From Castor canadensis (taxonomy: Eukaryota; Chordata; Mammalia; Rodentia; Castoridae), in the NCBI RefSeq assembly GCF_047511655.1, contig NC_133396.1:127791490-127855489 (forward strand): a DNA stretch of 64,000 bases. Reading direction: 5' to 3'. Positions 24,043-35,900 of this stretch are shown here, in pieces; position 1 is the first letter of the stretch, and each line of letters begins with the position of its first letter. The translations under genes and the position numbers were made by a program. The notes beneath the pieces were generated by a model, which saw only the letters and a list, made by a program, of their open reading frames with translations, did no database searches and was not told the DNA's origin.

Positions 24043-24430
24043 CATCTGAATGCCTGTGTGCCCCAAATTCATGTTGAACTTAATCCCCAATATGACAGCA
24101 TTAAGAAAGGAGCCTTTAGGAGGTGAACAGGTCATGAGGGCTCTACCCTTCTGAATAACATTAAAGCCCTTATAAAAGAAGCTAGAGGGAGGCTGTTTGC
24201 CTCTTTTGTCACACAAAGTCACCGTCATAATGAAATCTCCTTGTATTATTAATGTATGATAGATCAAAAATTGTATCTATAAGGAAAGTGCCATCTTTGA
24301 GGAATGGGCCCTCACTAGACACAGAATCTGCTAGCATCTCGATCATGGACTTCTCAGACTCTAGAACTGTGAGCAATGCATTTCTGTTTATAAATTACCA
24401 GTCTAAGGTATTTTGTTCTAACAGAACAGT
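24043..24430 (+). mobile_element. MLT1/MST-type MaLR LTR
   Basis: The MaLR wording is clear: TTAATCCCCAATATGACAGC, AGGAGGTGAACAGGTCATGA, GGGCCCTCACTAGACACAGA and AGAACTGTGAGCAATGCATT. A solo LTR; no coding content. Confidence 0.8.
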
Positions 24431-26160
24431 ACTTACCTATATGGTCTTCTCTGTCACAGAGAGGTTTCTGAGGCTTAAAAAAACCTGGACTAAGCTGGCA
24501 CACAGGTCAAGAAAGTCAGGCAACAGGGACCTTCTCCCTTTCTGAGAGCCCAACCCAGGATGTAGGAATATAAGCAAAACCAGGAGCAAAAGAGACTACA
24601 CAGGCTTCAGAAAAGACTGACTAGTATCTGGTGAAGGGGAGCTGTGATTTCTTAGCATGTTAGATACTAGTATTTACAGTATCCACAGCCTGGGTTTTCA
24701 ACTCCCCCATATCAGGAGTTTGGTTGACAAAGCCCTACTGACTCCCACACACTTTATACTGCTGCTAAAAGTCAGAACAGATCCAAGGCAAAGGCACTGC
24801 TTTTAAAGATACAATGCTGCTGGACCAGAGAAAACCCAGCAGGCCTTTCCAGGAAAGAACAGGGGAAACAGGTGTTTCAGGTTTCCTTGTAAAGGAGTCA
24901 GGCATCTCTTCATGGCCCCAAAGGGGAAGGTGGGTTAAGTCCAGTGGGAGGGTATACGGGCACCAGCATAAGTAATGCTTATCTTGCAGTACCTGCTTCC
25001 CACTGGCCTAACAGGGCAGAAGGCAGGCAAGAGGAAGCAGATAGCTCCTGGTGGTTTTTAAAGAAGAGTGCATTTTAACTTAACTCATAGTGTAGCTGAA
25101 CAGCTGGGCTGGAAAATTGGTTGTTTAGCTCTGCAGTTTGAGGCAGGGACTCACTGGCTGAGAGAGAATAAAAGCAGCTTGATTTTGCAAACTGCCAGTA
25201 TTATGAACCAAGAGGAAGGCCTCTAGGGAGCAGGGACTTGAGTGACTTCTTTGCCTGTGCCTGCACACCAGGGGAAATGACAGGACTGAGCTAAGGTACA
25301 ATTGCCAGAAGGCCGTTAGCACTCCAGCCATTAACAGAACTCTAGTTTTCTTGTCCCTGGCTTTGCCTTCAAGGAATCACAGCTCCAGAATTCCAGAATC
25401 TCAGATCTAGAAGGGACTGGAGACGGTGCTTCCTTCCTTTGTGCACTGAAACCTGCCTCGCAGGGGCTAGGGGTGTACTTCAGTGTTAGAATGTATGCTT
25501 AGCACACACAAGACCCTAGGTTCAGTTCCTGGCATTCCCTCACTCAACAACAAAAACCCCTGCCTCCCTTTTACCCTCCTGCATAGTATGCATATATATG
25601 AGGCCTGTTAGGTGGGACTGGCCTTCAGAGATTTCCTGACCCACAACTCACAGACAACCCAAACGCTATCAGCATTTTTATCTTAGTCCTCTTAGTATTT
25701 AAAAACTTTTCTTATCCAATATTTATAACATAGAGATTCCTAGAAAAAAATCTGGCCTTGCAAGATTCTCGATATGTAAGAAAGGCAGTGACTCCACATT
25801 ACCTCAAAACACCTGGCTGGAGTTGGATAATAACTGCTGACTTAACGTGGGCATGTCTTTCCAGCTTATCCCCGTCCCCAGCACTTCCTATTATCCTCAG
25901 CCCAGCTGATATCCTTATTTATGGGATCCCACTGGACTCTACAGGTATGATTTTATGAAATCAGACATTGTCCATGCTCCAGGTTTTACCAGTGTCCATG
26001 GACCAGAATCCTCCCTGGCCTAGGGTTCATTCCCTTTCTTTATAATTTAGCTAGTCTGCCTAATTCCTAGTCTGGCCTGTAGGAGCAGAATACCTCTGAG
26101 GTATCTCAAGGAAAAATGGACCCTGGAGCCTGCAAGGGTGGGTACTAGCCACCCCCCCAC
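24431..26160. other. Intergenic, mostly unassigned
   Basis: Contains one ID SINE (25464-25557) and unassigned sequence. No gene seen. Confidence 0.5.
25464..25557 (+). mobile_element. ID SINE
   Basis: GGGGCTAGGGGTGTACTTCA, then CTAGGTTCAGTTCCTGGCAT. Diverged. Confidence 0.75.
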
Positions 26161-26162
26161 AC

Positions 26163-26256
26163 CTTTTTTTTTTTTTTTTTTTGTAGTATTGAGTTTGAAC
26201 TCAGTGCTTTGCACTTGCAAGGCAGGTGTTCACCACTTGAGCCATAGCTCCAGCCC
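26163..26256 (-). mobile_element. ID SINE
   Basis: A T run, then GAGTTTGAACTCAGTGCTTT to TTGAGCCATAGCTCCAGCCC. It sits at the truncated edge of a MaLR internal region. Confidence 0.88.
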
Positions 26257-26261
26257 ACTTG

Positions 26262-26827
26262 GCTTCTCTTTAATGGTGCTAATCTCTTCAGAAGTCATGC
26301 CTTCTTTAGCCTCAACTTTACACTGGCTTTTCTGATCAAACTGCAAGTTTTTCAAGTCCTTCTACTCTGCTCTTTGTTACCGATTCTCACAGTAAACCTG
26401 GCTAAAAACAGTCAGCAATAACCATGCTACAACCTGAATGCTGGTCTGCCTTGAAATTTCCTCCAGACTAATTAGCCCATCACCTTAAACTTAGCCTCCC
26501 ACAAAGCCTCAGGATATGGACAAAATGTAGACAAGTTCTTTACCAGAAGGTACATGAATGGCCTCTAGTCCAATTGTCAATAGACTTCTTGTTTCCATCT
26601 GGAACCTCATGAGCACAGTCTTTTACTATCTCCATTTCTATTGACATCTGGTCTTCTGAACTCCCACCAGAACCACCCATTAAGCTCTGCTTACAGCATC
26701 GTAGACTTTCCCTAGCCCACTTCTCAAGACTTTTCTAAATTCCTCCTGCAAACCAGTTCCAAAGGCTTAAGAACCACATAGTTTGGTTTAGTCACAGCAA
26801 TGACTTTACTTCTCAGGTACCAATTTT
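26262..26827 (-). mobile_element. MaLR internal region, truncated second copy
   Basis: Collinear with 17440-18013 over its length (shared GCTCTGCTTACAGCATC and GTCACAGCAATGAC). It lacks the rest of the internal region and the 3' LTR. Confidence 0.75.
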
Positions 26828-27228
26828 CTCTATCACTTTTGTGTAACTATGACAAAACAACTAACATAAACAACTTTAAAGGAGTTAAAATTTATTTTGG
26901 CTCAAGGTTTCAGAGGGCTCAACCCATGGTTGACTGACCTCACACACTTGGGGAAAACATCATGGAAGCTGGGGCATGCATCTCCCACAGACCTGACCTG
27001 TATTCTAGTCCTACCAAAATAATTCTAGTTCTTCACCTCATAATGAACAGGAAGGGATGGAGACCATGTATAATCTTCAAAGGCATACCTCCCTGCCCAT
27101 GACCTATTTCTCCCAGATAGACCCCACCTCCTAAAATTTCCACCCCCTGCCAAAATAGTACCACCAGCTAGGGGCCAAGAATTTGACACATGAGCCTGTG
27201 GAAAGCATTTCATATCCAAACCATAGCA
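26828..27228 (-). mobile_element. ORR1-like MaLR LTR
   Basis: The reverse strand begins TGCTATGGTTTGGATATGAA, the ORR1-type start, and ends in GTTACACAAAAGTGATAGAG. It is attached to the internal region at 26262-26827. Confidence 0.75.
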
Positions 27229-27340
27229 AGGCTTTTGGAAGTTTTTTGATGTTATCATGACTAGGGAAAGCAGGCTTGGGTCCAGAGATACTAAATATCC
27301 TGCTATATAAGGAATGGGCCCATTAAAAAAAAAAACAAAA

Positions 27341-27557
27341 ATGAGTCAGGTGCAAGTGGCTCACTCCTGTAATCCTAACTACTTAGGAGGCAGAGATCAG
27401 GAGGATGGTTGTACTATTTGCCAACCCAGGCAAACAGCTTACAAGACCCTATCTTGAATATACCCAACACAAAAAAAGACTGGTGGGGTGGTTTGAATGT
27501 AGAGCACCTGCTTAGCAAGCATGAGGCTGAGTTTAAACCACAGTACTTAAAAATAAA
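27341..27557 (+). mobile_element. B1+ID composite SINE
   Basis: GTGGCTCACTCCTGTAATCC, AGACCCTATCTTGAATATAC, then an ID part with GCACCTGCTTAGCAAGCATG. Confidence 0.88.
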
Positions 27558-27659
27558 GAAAAAAGAAAACTTGTCCCATTCAAAATGTCACTAATCCTCA
27601 TGGAAAACACTAATTTAAGTTGAATGCTGGCCAATTTTATGCTATATCATTTATTTAAC

Positions 27660-27800
27660 TGCTCTATCTATGCCTATGTAAAATGGGAATAACATTTTCA
27701 CTCATACAACACTACATTTCAGAGTTGTTGTGAAGATTGTATGAGATAAAGCAAAGCAGATACTTGACACATATTAAACACACAGTAAATGGTGACTAAT
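27660..27800 (+). mobile_element. MIR SINE
   Basis: TGTAAAATGGGAATAACATT, then TTGTGAAGATTGTATGAGAT, the MIR 3' half. Confidence 0.6.
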
Positions 27801-28820
27801 GTAGAAAAATGGAATGGCAGGACAAGAATTATTGTGTCCGCCCAAAGACCAGAATTCTAGTTCTGCTGAAATAATCTGCTTATTAACAGACTTTGACCCA
27901 GTTCATGTCATTTCTGCTCTCTTACAGCAAGGTCCCACCCACCCCAAATAATCTGCAGTCCTGTGTTCCTAGCAAAGTGCATGCCATACCCTTTTGTTTT
28001 TCTTTCAGGCTCTTCTTGTCTGGGTCAGCATTCCCAAGCACAATTCTGAAAGATGACCAGGGTTATATTTCCTTTCCCATCAGATTAAAGAAGATGGATA
28101 AAGAACCAACTGTACATTCAGGACAGATACACAGTGGTATGTCACACTGCTCCACTGAAGTCTGTGATTTCTGAAGGATGCTGTGGTGGTTAGTGGCCTC
28201 AGGCTCTCCCTGTGGTCCCCTTTCTCAGGTGGAGAAACAGTTTTCTCCCAGGATACAGCAGTTTTTGATGGACACCTGTTGATACCCTTGAGACTCCCTA
28301 AAACCAGCTGTGGCCCTAGGTTAAGATCCCTGTTGTAGAACAGCAGCTCTCACCACAAAGGGATTCAGGAAACAGCTTTCAGAGGCTCAGAAATAGATCC
28401 CTCCCCCTGCTGCCTGCTGGAATGAAGGCTGATTGGGGGGGTGAGGGGCAGGCTGTACATCAAAGGGAAGAAACAGCAGTGTAGTTCATTTGAATAAACC
28501 AGGAAGAAAGAAACTGCAATAGATTATTACTGAGAAAATAATTTGTAACTAGGTTACAGACAGCCTTGAGAACAAATAGTAAAAATGGACACAATTTAAA
28601 AATGGAGTTATAAATCTTTTGGTGGCTGATATTTAGAGTACCATTTACTCTTTTACTGAAGATTTTACTGATGGATTTTAGTGGAGTCTCACAAATGAGC
28701 CCTCAAAACACCAGCGGGAGAATATTTAAATAAAGATTAGAACCTAGGTGGTTATGCTCAGACAGATTCAACTATATTGTCTTAAGGGCAAAAGGACCTT
28801 CTTCAGATATGATGGGTTAG
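27801..28820. other. Intergenic, unassigned
   Basis: No exon or named repeat seen. It ends at the CTCF-type motif at 28821. Confidence 0.5.
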
Positions 28821-28836
28821 TGCTGCCCTCTGGTGG
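28821..28836 (-). promoter_or_regulatory. Strong CTCF-type motif downstream of MDM4
   Basis: The minus strand reads CCACCAGAGGGCAGCA, matching the CTCF core CCACNAGRGGGCRSY. It stands in sequence I could not assign to a repeat, about 3.3 kb past the predicted end of MDM4 and just before an L1 tail. CTCF binding there is an inference. Confidence 0.5.
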
Positions 28837-28892
28837 AAGATATACCTGCTGGTTAGAGGCTAGAGGGTTAGTTGGTTGTTCTTTTTTTTTAA

Positions 28893-29045
28893 ACATTTAA
28901 ACTTTTTTATTTTACTTTTTAATTATACATTAATAGTACAAGGGAGTTTCATTGTGATTATGCCATAAATGTGCACAGTGTACTTTGAACAAGTTCACCC
29001 CCTCCCTTATATCCCCTTTCCCTTCTCTCCTCGCCCCAAGGTCAT
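28893..29045 (-). mobile_element. L1 3'UTR end (probable)
   Basis: TTAATTATACATTAATAGTA, AAGGGAGTTTCATTGTGATT and a C/T-rich run are a rodent-type L1 3' end in reverse. Confidence 0.45.
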
Positions 29046-29104
29046 TCATGTTTGAGGAAGCAACTACTCTCCCCACCCCTCATCACCACCATCTACTCTG
29101 ATAT

Positions 29105-29275
29105 ACCAGCAAGAAGAATAGGAAGTATCAGGTGCTACACACCTCACACACAGTACCTCATTTCTCCAGCACACCTGCTTTACAAATCAGGAAGCTGAGG
29201 TTTAGAGACATTCAGTGAATCACCTCAGGTCACCTAGCAAACAGCTGACTAACAATTCTAATTTGGTGCCAAGGA
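29105..29275 (-). mobile_element. MIR SINE
   Basis: CAAATCAGGAAGCTGAGGTT, TTAGAGACATTCAGTGAATC and AGGTCACCTAGCAAACAGCT give a MIR in reverse. Confidence 0.6.
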
Positions 29276-29943
29276 TTCCAGGAATACTGGTGGTCAGTGT
29301 TTCAAACAAAGGCACACACAAATACATACTCAAACATGCTTACACACATACATGAGTATACATGAAAAGAAAAAAAAAAAGATGCATAAACTCCAAACAT
29401 TTCTGTATTAAGGTAGCAATTTTACCCAGTTCTGAGCAGGGTACCTTGCTGGAGTTCTAAGATTTCCCAATTTAGGGCACTGGAATTTTAAAATCTCTTT
29501 ACCACAACTCAAACACACAGCTTAATTCCCACTGATTCTTCCTGAGGTTAATGATGAAGAGGAAAGAAGCCCCTTCATCAAGCACACAAGATGCGGTTAC
29601 CCAGATCAAACATACCAGTCAACTATGCAATACTTGGTATCACTTCTTCTCTTTGTAACGCTAGAATGATCAACAGAGGGTCTTTTAGGCCATGGTAACT
29701 TAAAAGATTTTTTATGTGCCGTGCTCTAAACCTGAAATAAATTCTCAATCTCCTCTCCCTTCTTTTCTCCACTCCTAAAAGGCTTTCTCCGTGTCGCAGA
29801 AATAATGAAATATCTGCTTAACTAAAATCTGTGAGTCTTGTTAAACAAAACAAAAACCCACTTTCACTGCCATGATGCTTATATGACCCTGTCCCTAACC
29901 ACTTTCACTGCTCCTCTCCCTCCTTCTCATCCTGGGACTTTAG
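29276..29943. other. Intergenic, unassigned
   Basis: AT-rich with one A run (29370-29380). Nothing identified. Confidence 0.5.
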
Positions 29944-30105
29944 CAGTGGTTCTCAGAGTATGGTTCCTAGAGCACCAAGAGCACCAACACCAGCATCACC
30001 TAGGAACTTGATGGAGATACAGACCCAGGGGCCCCAAACTAGCCCTACTTGATTGGAGCCTGTGGGTGGGCCCAACAACCTGAGGTTCCAGAACAGGGCT
30101 CCTAA
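29944..30105. mobile_element. MER20-like hAT DNA transposon fossil
   Basis: Begins CAGTGGTTCTCAGAGTATGG and continues ACCAGCATCACCTAGGAACT and GGGTGGGCCCAACAACCTGA. The far end is eroded. Confidence 0.6.
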
Positions 30106-30269
30106 CCTAGGACCCACAGATGGTCTTAGGGAGTCTAAAAGTTTCTTGAATTTGCAAATAAAATTTTGCATTGTATATGCCCCATTCCTGGAAACAGGAT
30201 TTGCAGCAGTCACCTTTGACCTCAAACAAGTTATGAACTACTCTACAGTACCTTCAACATAACATCCAG

Positions 30270-30362
30270 TGCACTGATACTACATGTATAACTAAGCCTG
30301 AGAGCAGGGACCATGTTCAACTTCTTCACCACTGTATGCCTACTGCCTAGAAAATACAGGGT
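30270..30362 (+). mobile_element. L2 3' fragment
   Basis: GAGAGCAGGGACCATGTTCA, then CTGTATGCCTACTGCCTAGA, LINE2-like. Confidence 0.45.
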
Positions 30363-30498
30363 AACATGTATCAGTATTTACAGCCCAGGTCTCTCCTAAG
30401 TTCCATTTCCATCAGATGTTCTCATACACACAAAAACCTGATTGTTTGTCTATCTCACCACTACCACACACATACTCTTTTATCCATATTCATGGATT

Positions 30499-30611
30499 TT
30501 TTTGTTTTTGAGACAGGAATCTATGTAACCCAGGCTGACCTCCAAGTTGTGATACTTCTGCCTCAGCCTCCCGAGTGCTGGGATGGAAAAGTGCACCATC
30601 ACACGTGGCTT
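30499..30611 (-). mobile_element. B1 SINE
   Basis: TTTTTGAGACAGGAATCTAT to CCCGAGTGCTGGGATGG and CACACGTGGC. Confidence 0.85.
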
Positions 30612-31355
30612 TTTACTCATGCTTTTAATCCCGATAAATGGTACCACCACACACCAGTTGTCCAAGCCATCCTTGACTCCTCATCTTCCCTCACATCACA
30701 TTGATTCATTCAGTAAGTCATACTTTTCACTTTGATTTCTTTCAACTCCGTGCACTTTTGGATTTTTGTTGTAAACATAGTGGGTTAAGTCACTGACTGT
30801 GATTCTTGGATAAGTTATTTAACATCTCTAACAGATGCCAAGTCAGCACCTCCAAACACACCAGTGCATAATTCTTCCAGGCCTACCATTACCTTCAGAG
30901 TGTCACCAGTTCCAGCCCAGATTGCTTCACAGCCTGCTGTACCTGCTTCTGTTCAATAAGCACTCCAGTCTGGTGACCAACGGAGCCAGAATCAACATCA
31001 TTCTCCTTACCACCTTTCATAGCTCTCCACTGCCTTCATGACACACCACCTGTCTCCTTACCACTCCTGCCCCATCTCATCACTTCTCCACTCACATGGC
31101 TTATTTCAGTCCCATGGAACCAATTTCCCAAACAAGCTGTTCTCTGACCTTCAGTTCTTTCTTCACTCCTTGGCCTACATGGAAACTACCTTATGCACCT
31201 AGTTCATCATTCAGACCACAAGTAACTAGCGGGCCACTCTTTACTCTAGCCTCAAAACAATGAGTCTACAGCACTAGGAACTCAAGATGAGCAGGATAAA
31301 AAACCCGGCCAACAGAACATCAAGCACTTGGAATCATACTGAAAAGTATCTTAAA
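30612..31355. other. Intergenic, partly L2-like
   Basis: Pyrimidine-rich sequence with L2- or MIR-like phrases (ATTCTTGGATAAGTTATTTA at about 30803). No gene seen. Confidence 0.4.
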
Positions 31356-31447
31356 GAGCCAGGTGTGGTGATGCATGCTTGTAATCCCAGCCCTCGGGAA
31401 GCTGATACAGGTAGATCTTGACTTTAAGGCCAACCTGGTCTGTAATG
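31356..31447 (+). mobile_element. B1 SINE, 3'-truncated
   Basis: AGCCAGGTGTGGTGATGCAT, TTGTAATCCCAGCCCTCGGG, and stops at GGCCAACCTGGTCTG. It is the last SINE before the 6.2-kb SINE-free block. Confidence 0.85.
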
Positions 31448-32170
31448 CTCCTCTTGTTTTCATTTTTAAAATGCCATCCCTGGTTATTTCCAATAGCACT
31501 CTCCAGGACCTCCTGACACAGGTGCACACTACACACATCTAGGGAATATCAATTACATGGCAGTCTGTAAACAATCCACACCAATCCACACCAACTCCAC
31601 GGTGGTCCCTCCCCAGCCTAAGCTAACGACAACTGACCTGCTTCGCTCAACTTAGCAGCTTTAGGTCTCCAAGTGAGTGAACTCTGGAAAAGCATATACA
31701 CCATCAAGCTCTTTGTAGGCCATTCACTCTTCTCTAACATCCCTCCAAAGAGCAGAACCTTGGGCCACAGACCAGTAGCTTCAAGGAAGCCCCTGAGATT
31801 TACTGTAAAATGTTATGCTGTTTCTTAGGAGAGATTTCACCAAAGTTTGTTAGCTTTTTTCAGAGAGGACTATAATCCCCAAAAGTTGAAGAGCCACTGG
31901 TAGATACCTCAGCAGATGTAACTAAGAAATATTGTATGACAAACTTCGTAACAATCCTGACTTACAAAGAAAGCTCAATTTTTTAAAAAGATTCTGTAAA
32001 ATTTGAGGCTTTCCTTCAGGATAGGGAACTTGAAAGTGAAATATAGCAATTTACTTGGGGGACGGGAAGTTGTTACTAATTTTAAGTCCAATTAATTTCC
32101 CCAAATCAAACCAAAGGTAAGAAAATGAGACAGTTGTATACAAACAAAATTATGTATTTCCCAAAATAAT
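31448..32170. other. Sequence just beyond the predicted MDM4 end, unassigned
   Basis: No SINE or exon recognised. It could still be UTR if cleavage is farther left than proposed. Confidence 0.4.
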
Positions 32171-32203
32171 GACAACACATAATGAAAACGAAAAACATTT
32201 AAT
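32171..32203 (-). terminator. Candidate MDM4 polyadenylation site
   Basis: On the minus strand ATTAAA lies at 32203-32198, followed about 20 nt downstream by the GU-rich GTGTTGTC at 32178-32171. Cleavage would fall near 32190-32180. The match in position to the left edge of the SINE-free block is the main support. An AATAAA at 36372-36367 is a weaker internal alternative because no clear GU-rich element follows it. Confidence 0.35.
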
Positions 32204-32734
32204 GGACAAAAAAACAATAAAATCAAAAGGCATTAAAAGCATTACAAAGTGCAAACAGCAAAAAGATACAGCGCTATTAACTTAGTGGTGCTTATAAAAC
32301 TAGGCAACGACACATGAAAATGTCTCCCTCTATTCTCACTTAGTAAGCTGGCCACTGCTCAGTTACTTTAAATTGCCTTTCTTCCCAGTTCATGAAGTCT
32401 TATTTGCTACTCCTGTTGACTGTGCAACCTGATCAAAAATATTTGGAAAACTGCCTGTTTTCTATGTACTGACAGTGCATTTTACTGAAGCATATGCAGA
32501 AAGAATTTCTGTATATCCACACCACAGCAAGACAGTTCTATCAGGATAGAATCTACATCAAATCTAAACACATTTCTCTCCGAACACCTGGACACAGAAC
32601 TCTTCTAACCGAAAGCCTCGTGTCGAGGAACGGATGGGAGCTAGAAGTGTGGGTAAAGAGCTTACAGTTAGCAACACAGGTTCTGCTAGGCAGGTTATAA
32701 GGGAGAACTTGTGCTTAGCTCCCAGGACATAAGG

Positions 32735-32930
32735 ATTGTGGGATACAAACCCCAGAGCTCAATCTACCAAGACCATAATAGCTTCCTCAAGGCAATAATA
32801 GGTACTAAGGTTGCTCTCTCATACTTAATCCCCACAACAAACTATGAGGTAGAAAAGGTGGGTGTGTGTTATAGGAGAAAAACTGAGGATTAAGAACTTC
32901 AAGACTGGGTCTCATGTGGGAGGGAGGTGC
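32735..32930 (-). mobile_element. Possible MIR fragment in the 3'UTR
   Basis: CTTAATCCCCACAACAAACT and GGATACAAACCCCAGAGCTC follow a MIR-like order. Weak. Confidence 0.35.
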
Positions 32931-35900
32931 ATACAGAGACTCTTTATCCAAGAGGCACTAATTAGTGGATGGCAATCGAGGCTGGCTATCAGAAATAGTT
33001 CACACACTGACTGCAACTTCTGAGAAAGCCAAGGAACATTTTGTTTTCTATTGGTTTTAAGAGGGGGGAAGGAAAAAAGACCAGAGTGGATATTTTATAA
33101 TTGAAAAGTTAAAAAAAAAAAAAAAAAAGAGGCAAAATCTACAGGGATAATCTTTCTGTATGAAGAGGGAGGGCTGACCTGAGACAAAGCAAAGCTAAAC
33201 ACCCCCACCCCTATCACAACACAAAAGAAACCTCAACTACAAGCCACTGATTTATGCTGAACAGTAGCTCTGTCATCACAACCCCCTTTCCTCACTGCCT
33301 GAACTCACCATCTAATCCACAACTCAAATACTCCTCACCTCAGGACTGGCAGAAAAAGGGGTCTTATCTAAAGAGTATCCAAGTGGTGACACAGAAGACC
33401 TCGGGTATAAAAACAACATCGAAAATCAAACTAAGAAGTCATAAAAAAGGAAGGAGGAAGAGGAAATAAATGTCTATTGACATTAGGGTACTTGCTGTTT
33501 AAAAAAATGCCTCTGATATGAATAAATAAAAAAATGTCTCTGGATAAGAAATTAAATGTTCTGATAAACTTGTATCAAGTGTTATGACAATGTCAATTTT
33601 CAGTAAAGCATTTGCCAAAATTATAGCAACTAACTCTAAGAAAGGAATTGCTCTAATAACACCTCTTGGCCCTTTTAAGTTATCACTGACCTCTTCACCT
33701 TAAGAAGAAATGGGAAGTTCTCAGGCTAGGGTGTTAGATCAAGAGGACAGTTTAAGAAAAAAAAAAAAAAAAAGGAGATGTTCTACTAGCTGTGCTGTAT
33801 TCCCAGAAGACATTAAACGAGGACCCTTCATGAAAGCAGCCTTATGGGTTTCAGATATGCTACCAAGAAATATTAAACACCTCTTTCTGCAGATTTGCAG
33901 TCATTCAAAAGGCTACTGGTGAAGGTTCAGTGATTACTCCATCTTTTTAACAGTGCCACATTCTCCAATAATGGCATTAGATAAGATTGCACGTTCATTA
34001 CATCAAAAGACCTAAAATGCTTACAGGACATTCTCCCACAGGAGAAAAGAACTGATGGCTCCAATAGAAGAAGCAGATAGCAGCGGCAGACAATATGGAG
34101 AGCTCTGCCAACAGAAAGAACATCTCAAAACAATCAGGAAAACTCCCCAAACTAAATATAGGGAGATACTTGAACCACTGTCTCAGATACTCATTTCTAG
34201 TTTAGCCTTAAGGGCCTCAATATTTCTCCTATGCTAAACTGCAGCTGGCCTACTCACAAATCTGAGAAATTTCAGCAAAGTAACCTCACCATTTGTTATG
34301 GCAGTGTGCAAAATTCCAGACATTTGTAAACACGTACATTTCACTTTTGGCACAGGGGAGAGCTTGCAAGTTCCCTTATCTTTTAAGTGCAGATTCAAAA
34401 CACAGCTAGCGCCTAATCTACAACCAGTTTTAGCAAAAGTAGCATGTCTTGATAAGTGTGTGTGTGTATACACACATGTACACTCATGTGTGGGAGGAAC
34501 CATCAAAATTAATTCTTCTCTAGGATACTGGTCTAAATAATTTAGGCACATAAAGGACTAACTGCAAAACAAGGATTCACAGTATCTAAAGCCATATACT
34601 CAGAAATTCACATCGTTCTGTGGGGAAGGGTGAAGGGAGGAGTGGCAAGGGGATAACAACATCAACAAAGAAACAGCTTGTTAGCAAGTTTTCTCCTTTC
34701 AAAGTGAACCAAGAAGGTAACATTACAATAGCACTGTAAAAGTCAACAACATTCACCCAATTCTCACTGACTTTTCAAAGAAGCCAACATTGCATTGCAT
34801 TGATACAAAAAAATGTTACAAATGATTCTGACCTTTAAAAATAAATTCTTTCAAACCAAGTAACAACCCACACAGTATTACATACATCCAAATATACCTA
34901 AATTATAACTAAAGCACAACAATCTTGTTACACCTGGCAGTGACTTAATATTATCTCATGCAAGTCTGTGATAGTTTAGAGGGTAGCTTAGCTGGATTCC
35001 AATACATTATTCCGGCCTATAATTGGAAACCTATGATGTCCTTAAAATGGGCTGGGAAGAAATGGTAATACCAGTTAAAGGCTTGGTGTAAATTTTTAGT
35101 CTGTGTTAAGTACTACATACAAAGACATACCAATTACTGTTAAGAACAATGGAAGGAGATAGAGTTAATAACAGGAAATTTTTTCCCATAATTTAGGAAT
35201 TGTTTTTCTAATGATCTATCTTCTCTGCTCTGAATTTTCTGTCAAATAAATCACAATGATAAATATTAACTTAAATGATAACTAAAATAAGAAATTCAAA
35301 GCTAATTTGGTAAGACTCATTATTCAGTCTATGGCATGATGCAACAAAAAATACTGAACTCCAATGATACTTTAAAAGATCGTTCCTCACAATCAAGATT
35401 TCAACTCAAGCATAGCTTATCAACAATTAGGTTGACCATAGTTTTAAAGTCCAAATGATGGTATTTGAAAGTGAAAGGGGAGAAATGGAGAGTAATCAGA
35501 TAGTATGCTGACAAACAGGGACAAACTGGCGTAGTCTCTAGAAAACCAGGGCATATGGCCCCATGACAACAAAACGATGGGTATGTCTTATACTAGTAAA
35601 CTCAAGCTTTCACATACAAACATGCCTCACTTCAGTGACCTAATTAAAAAATCTGTACCTTGGTGGCAATGAGAAAAAACAGATTAACATGTTTACCTTA
35701 AGTTTCCTTCAGGGAAACATGATCCTCTAGTCTTCTGAGGACAGCACTTAGTGCTAAGGAGGGCAGTGGAAACACTCAGCTGAACCAAAAAAAGAAGCAA
35801 AGCTGAGTAGCCTACTGGGATTCTGTGCTGGATAAGGATGTACCAAATTAGCAACTCTTATCTACAAACATAAATAAAATGTTTTCATTTTTCTTATGTA

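Noticed and set aside
1..28800. Any LRRN2 or other neighbouring gene exon in the left flank
   Set aside because: I found no leucine-rich-repeat coding sequence or other conserved exon; the neighbour is probably beyond the window.
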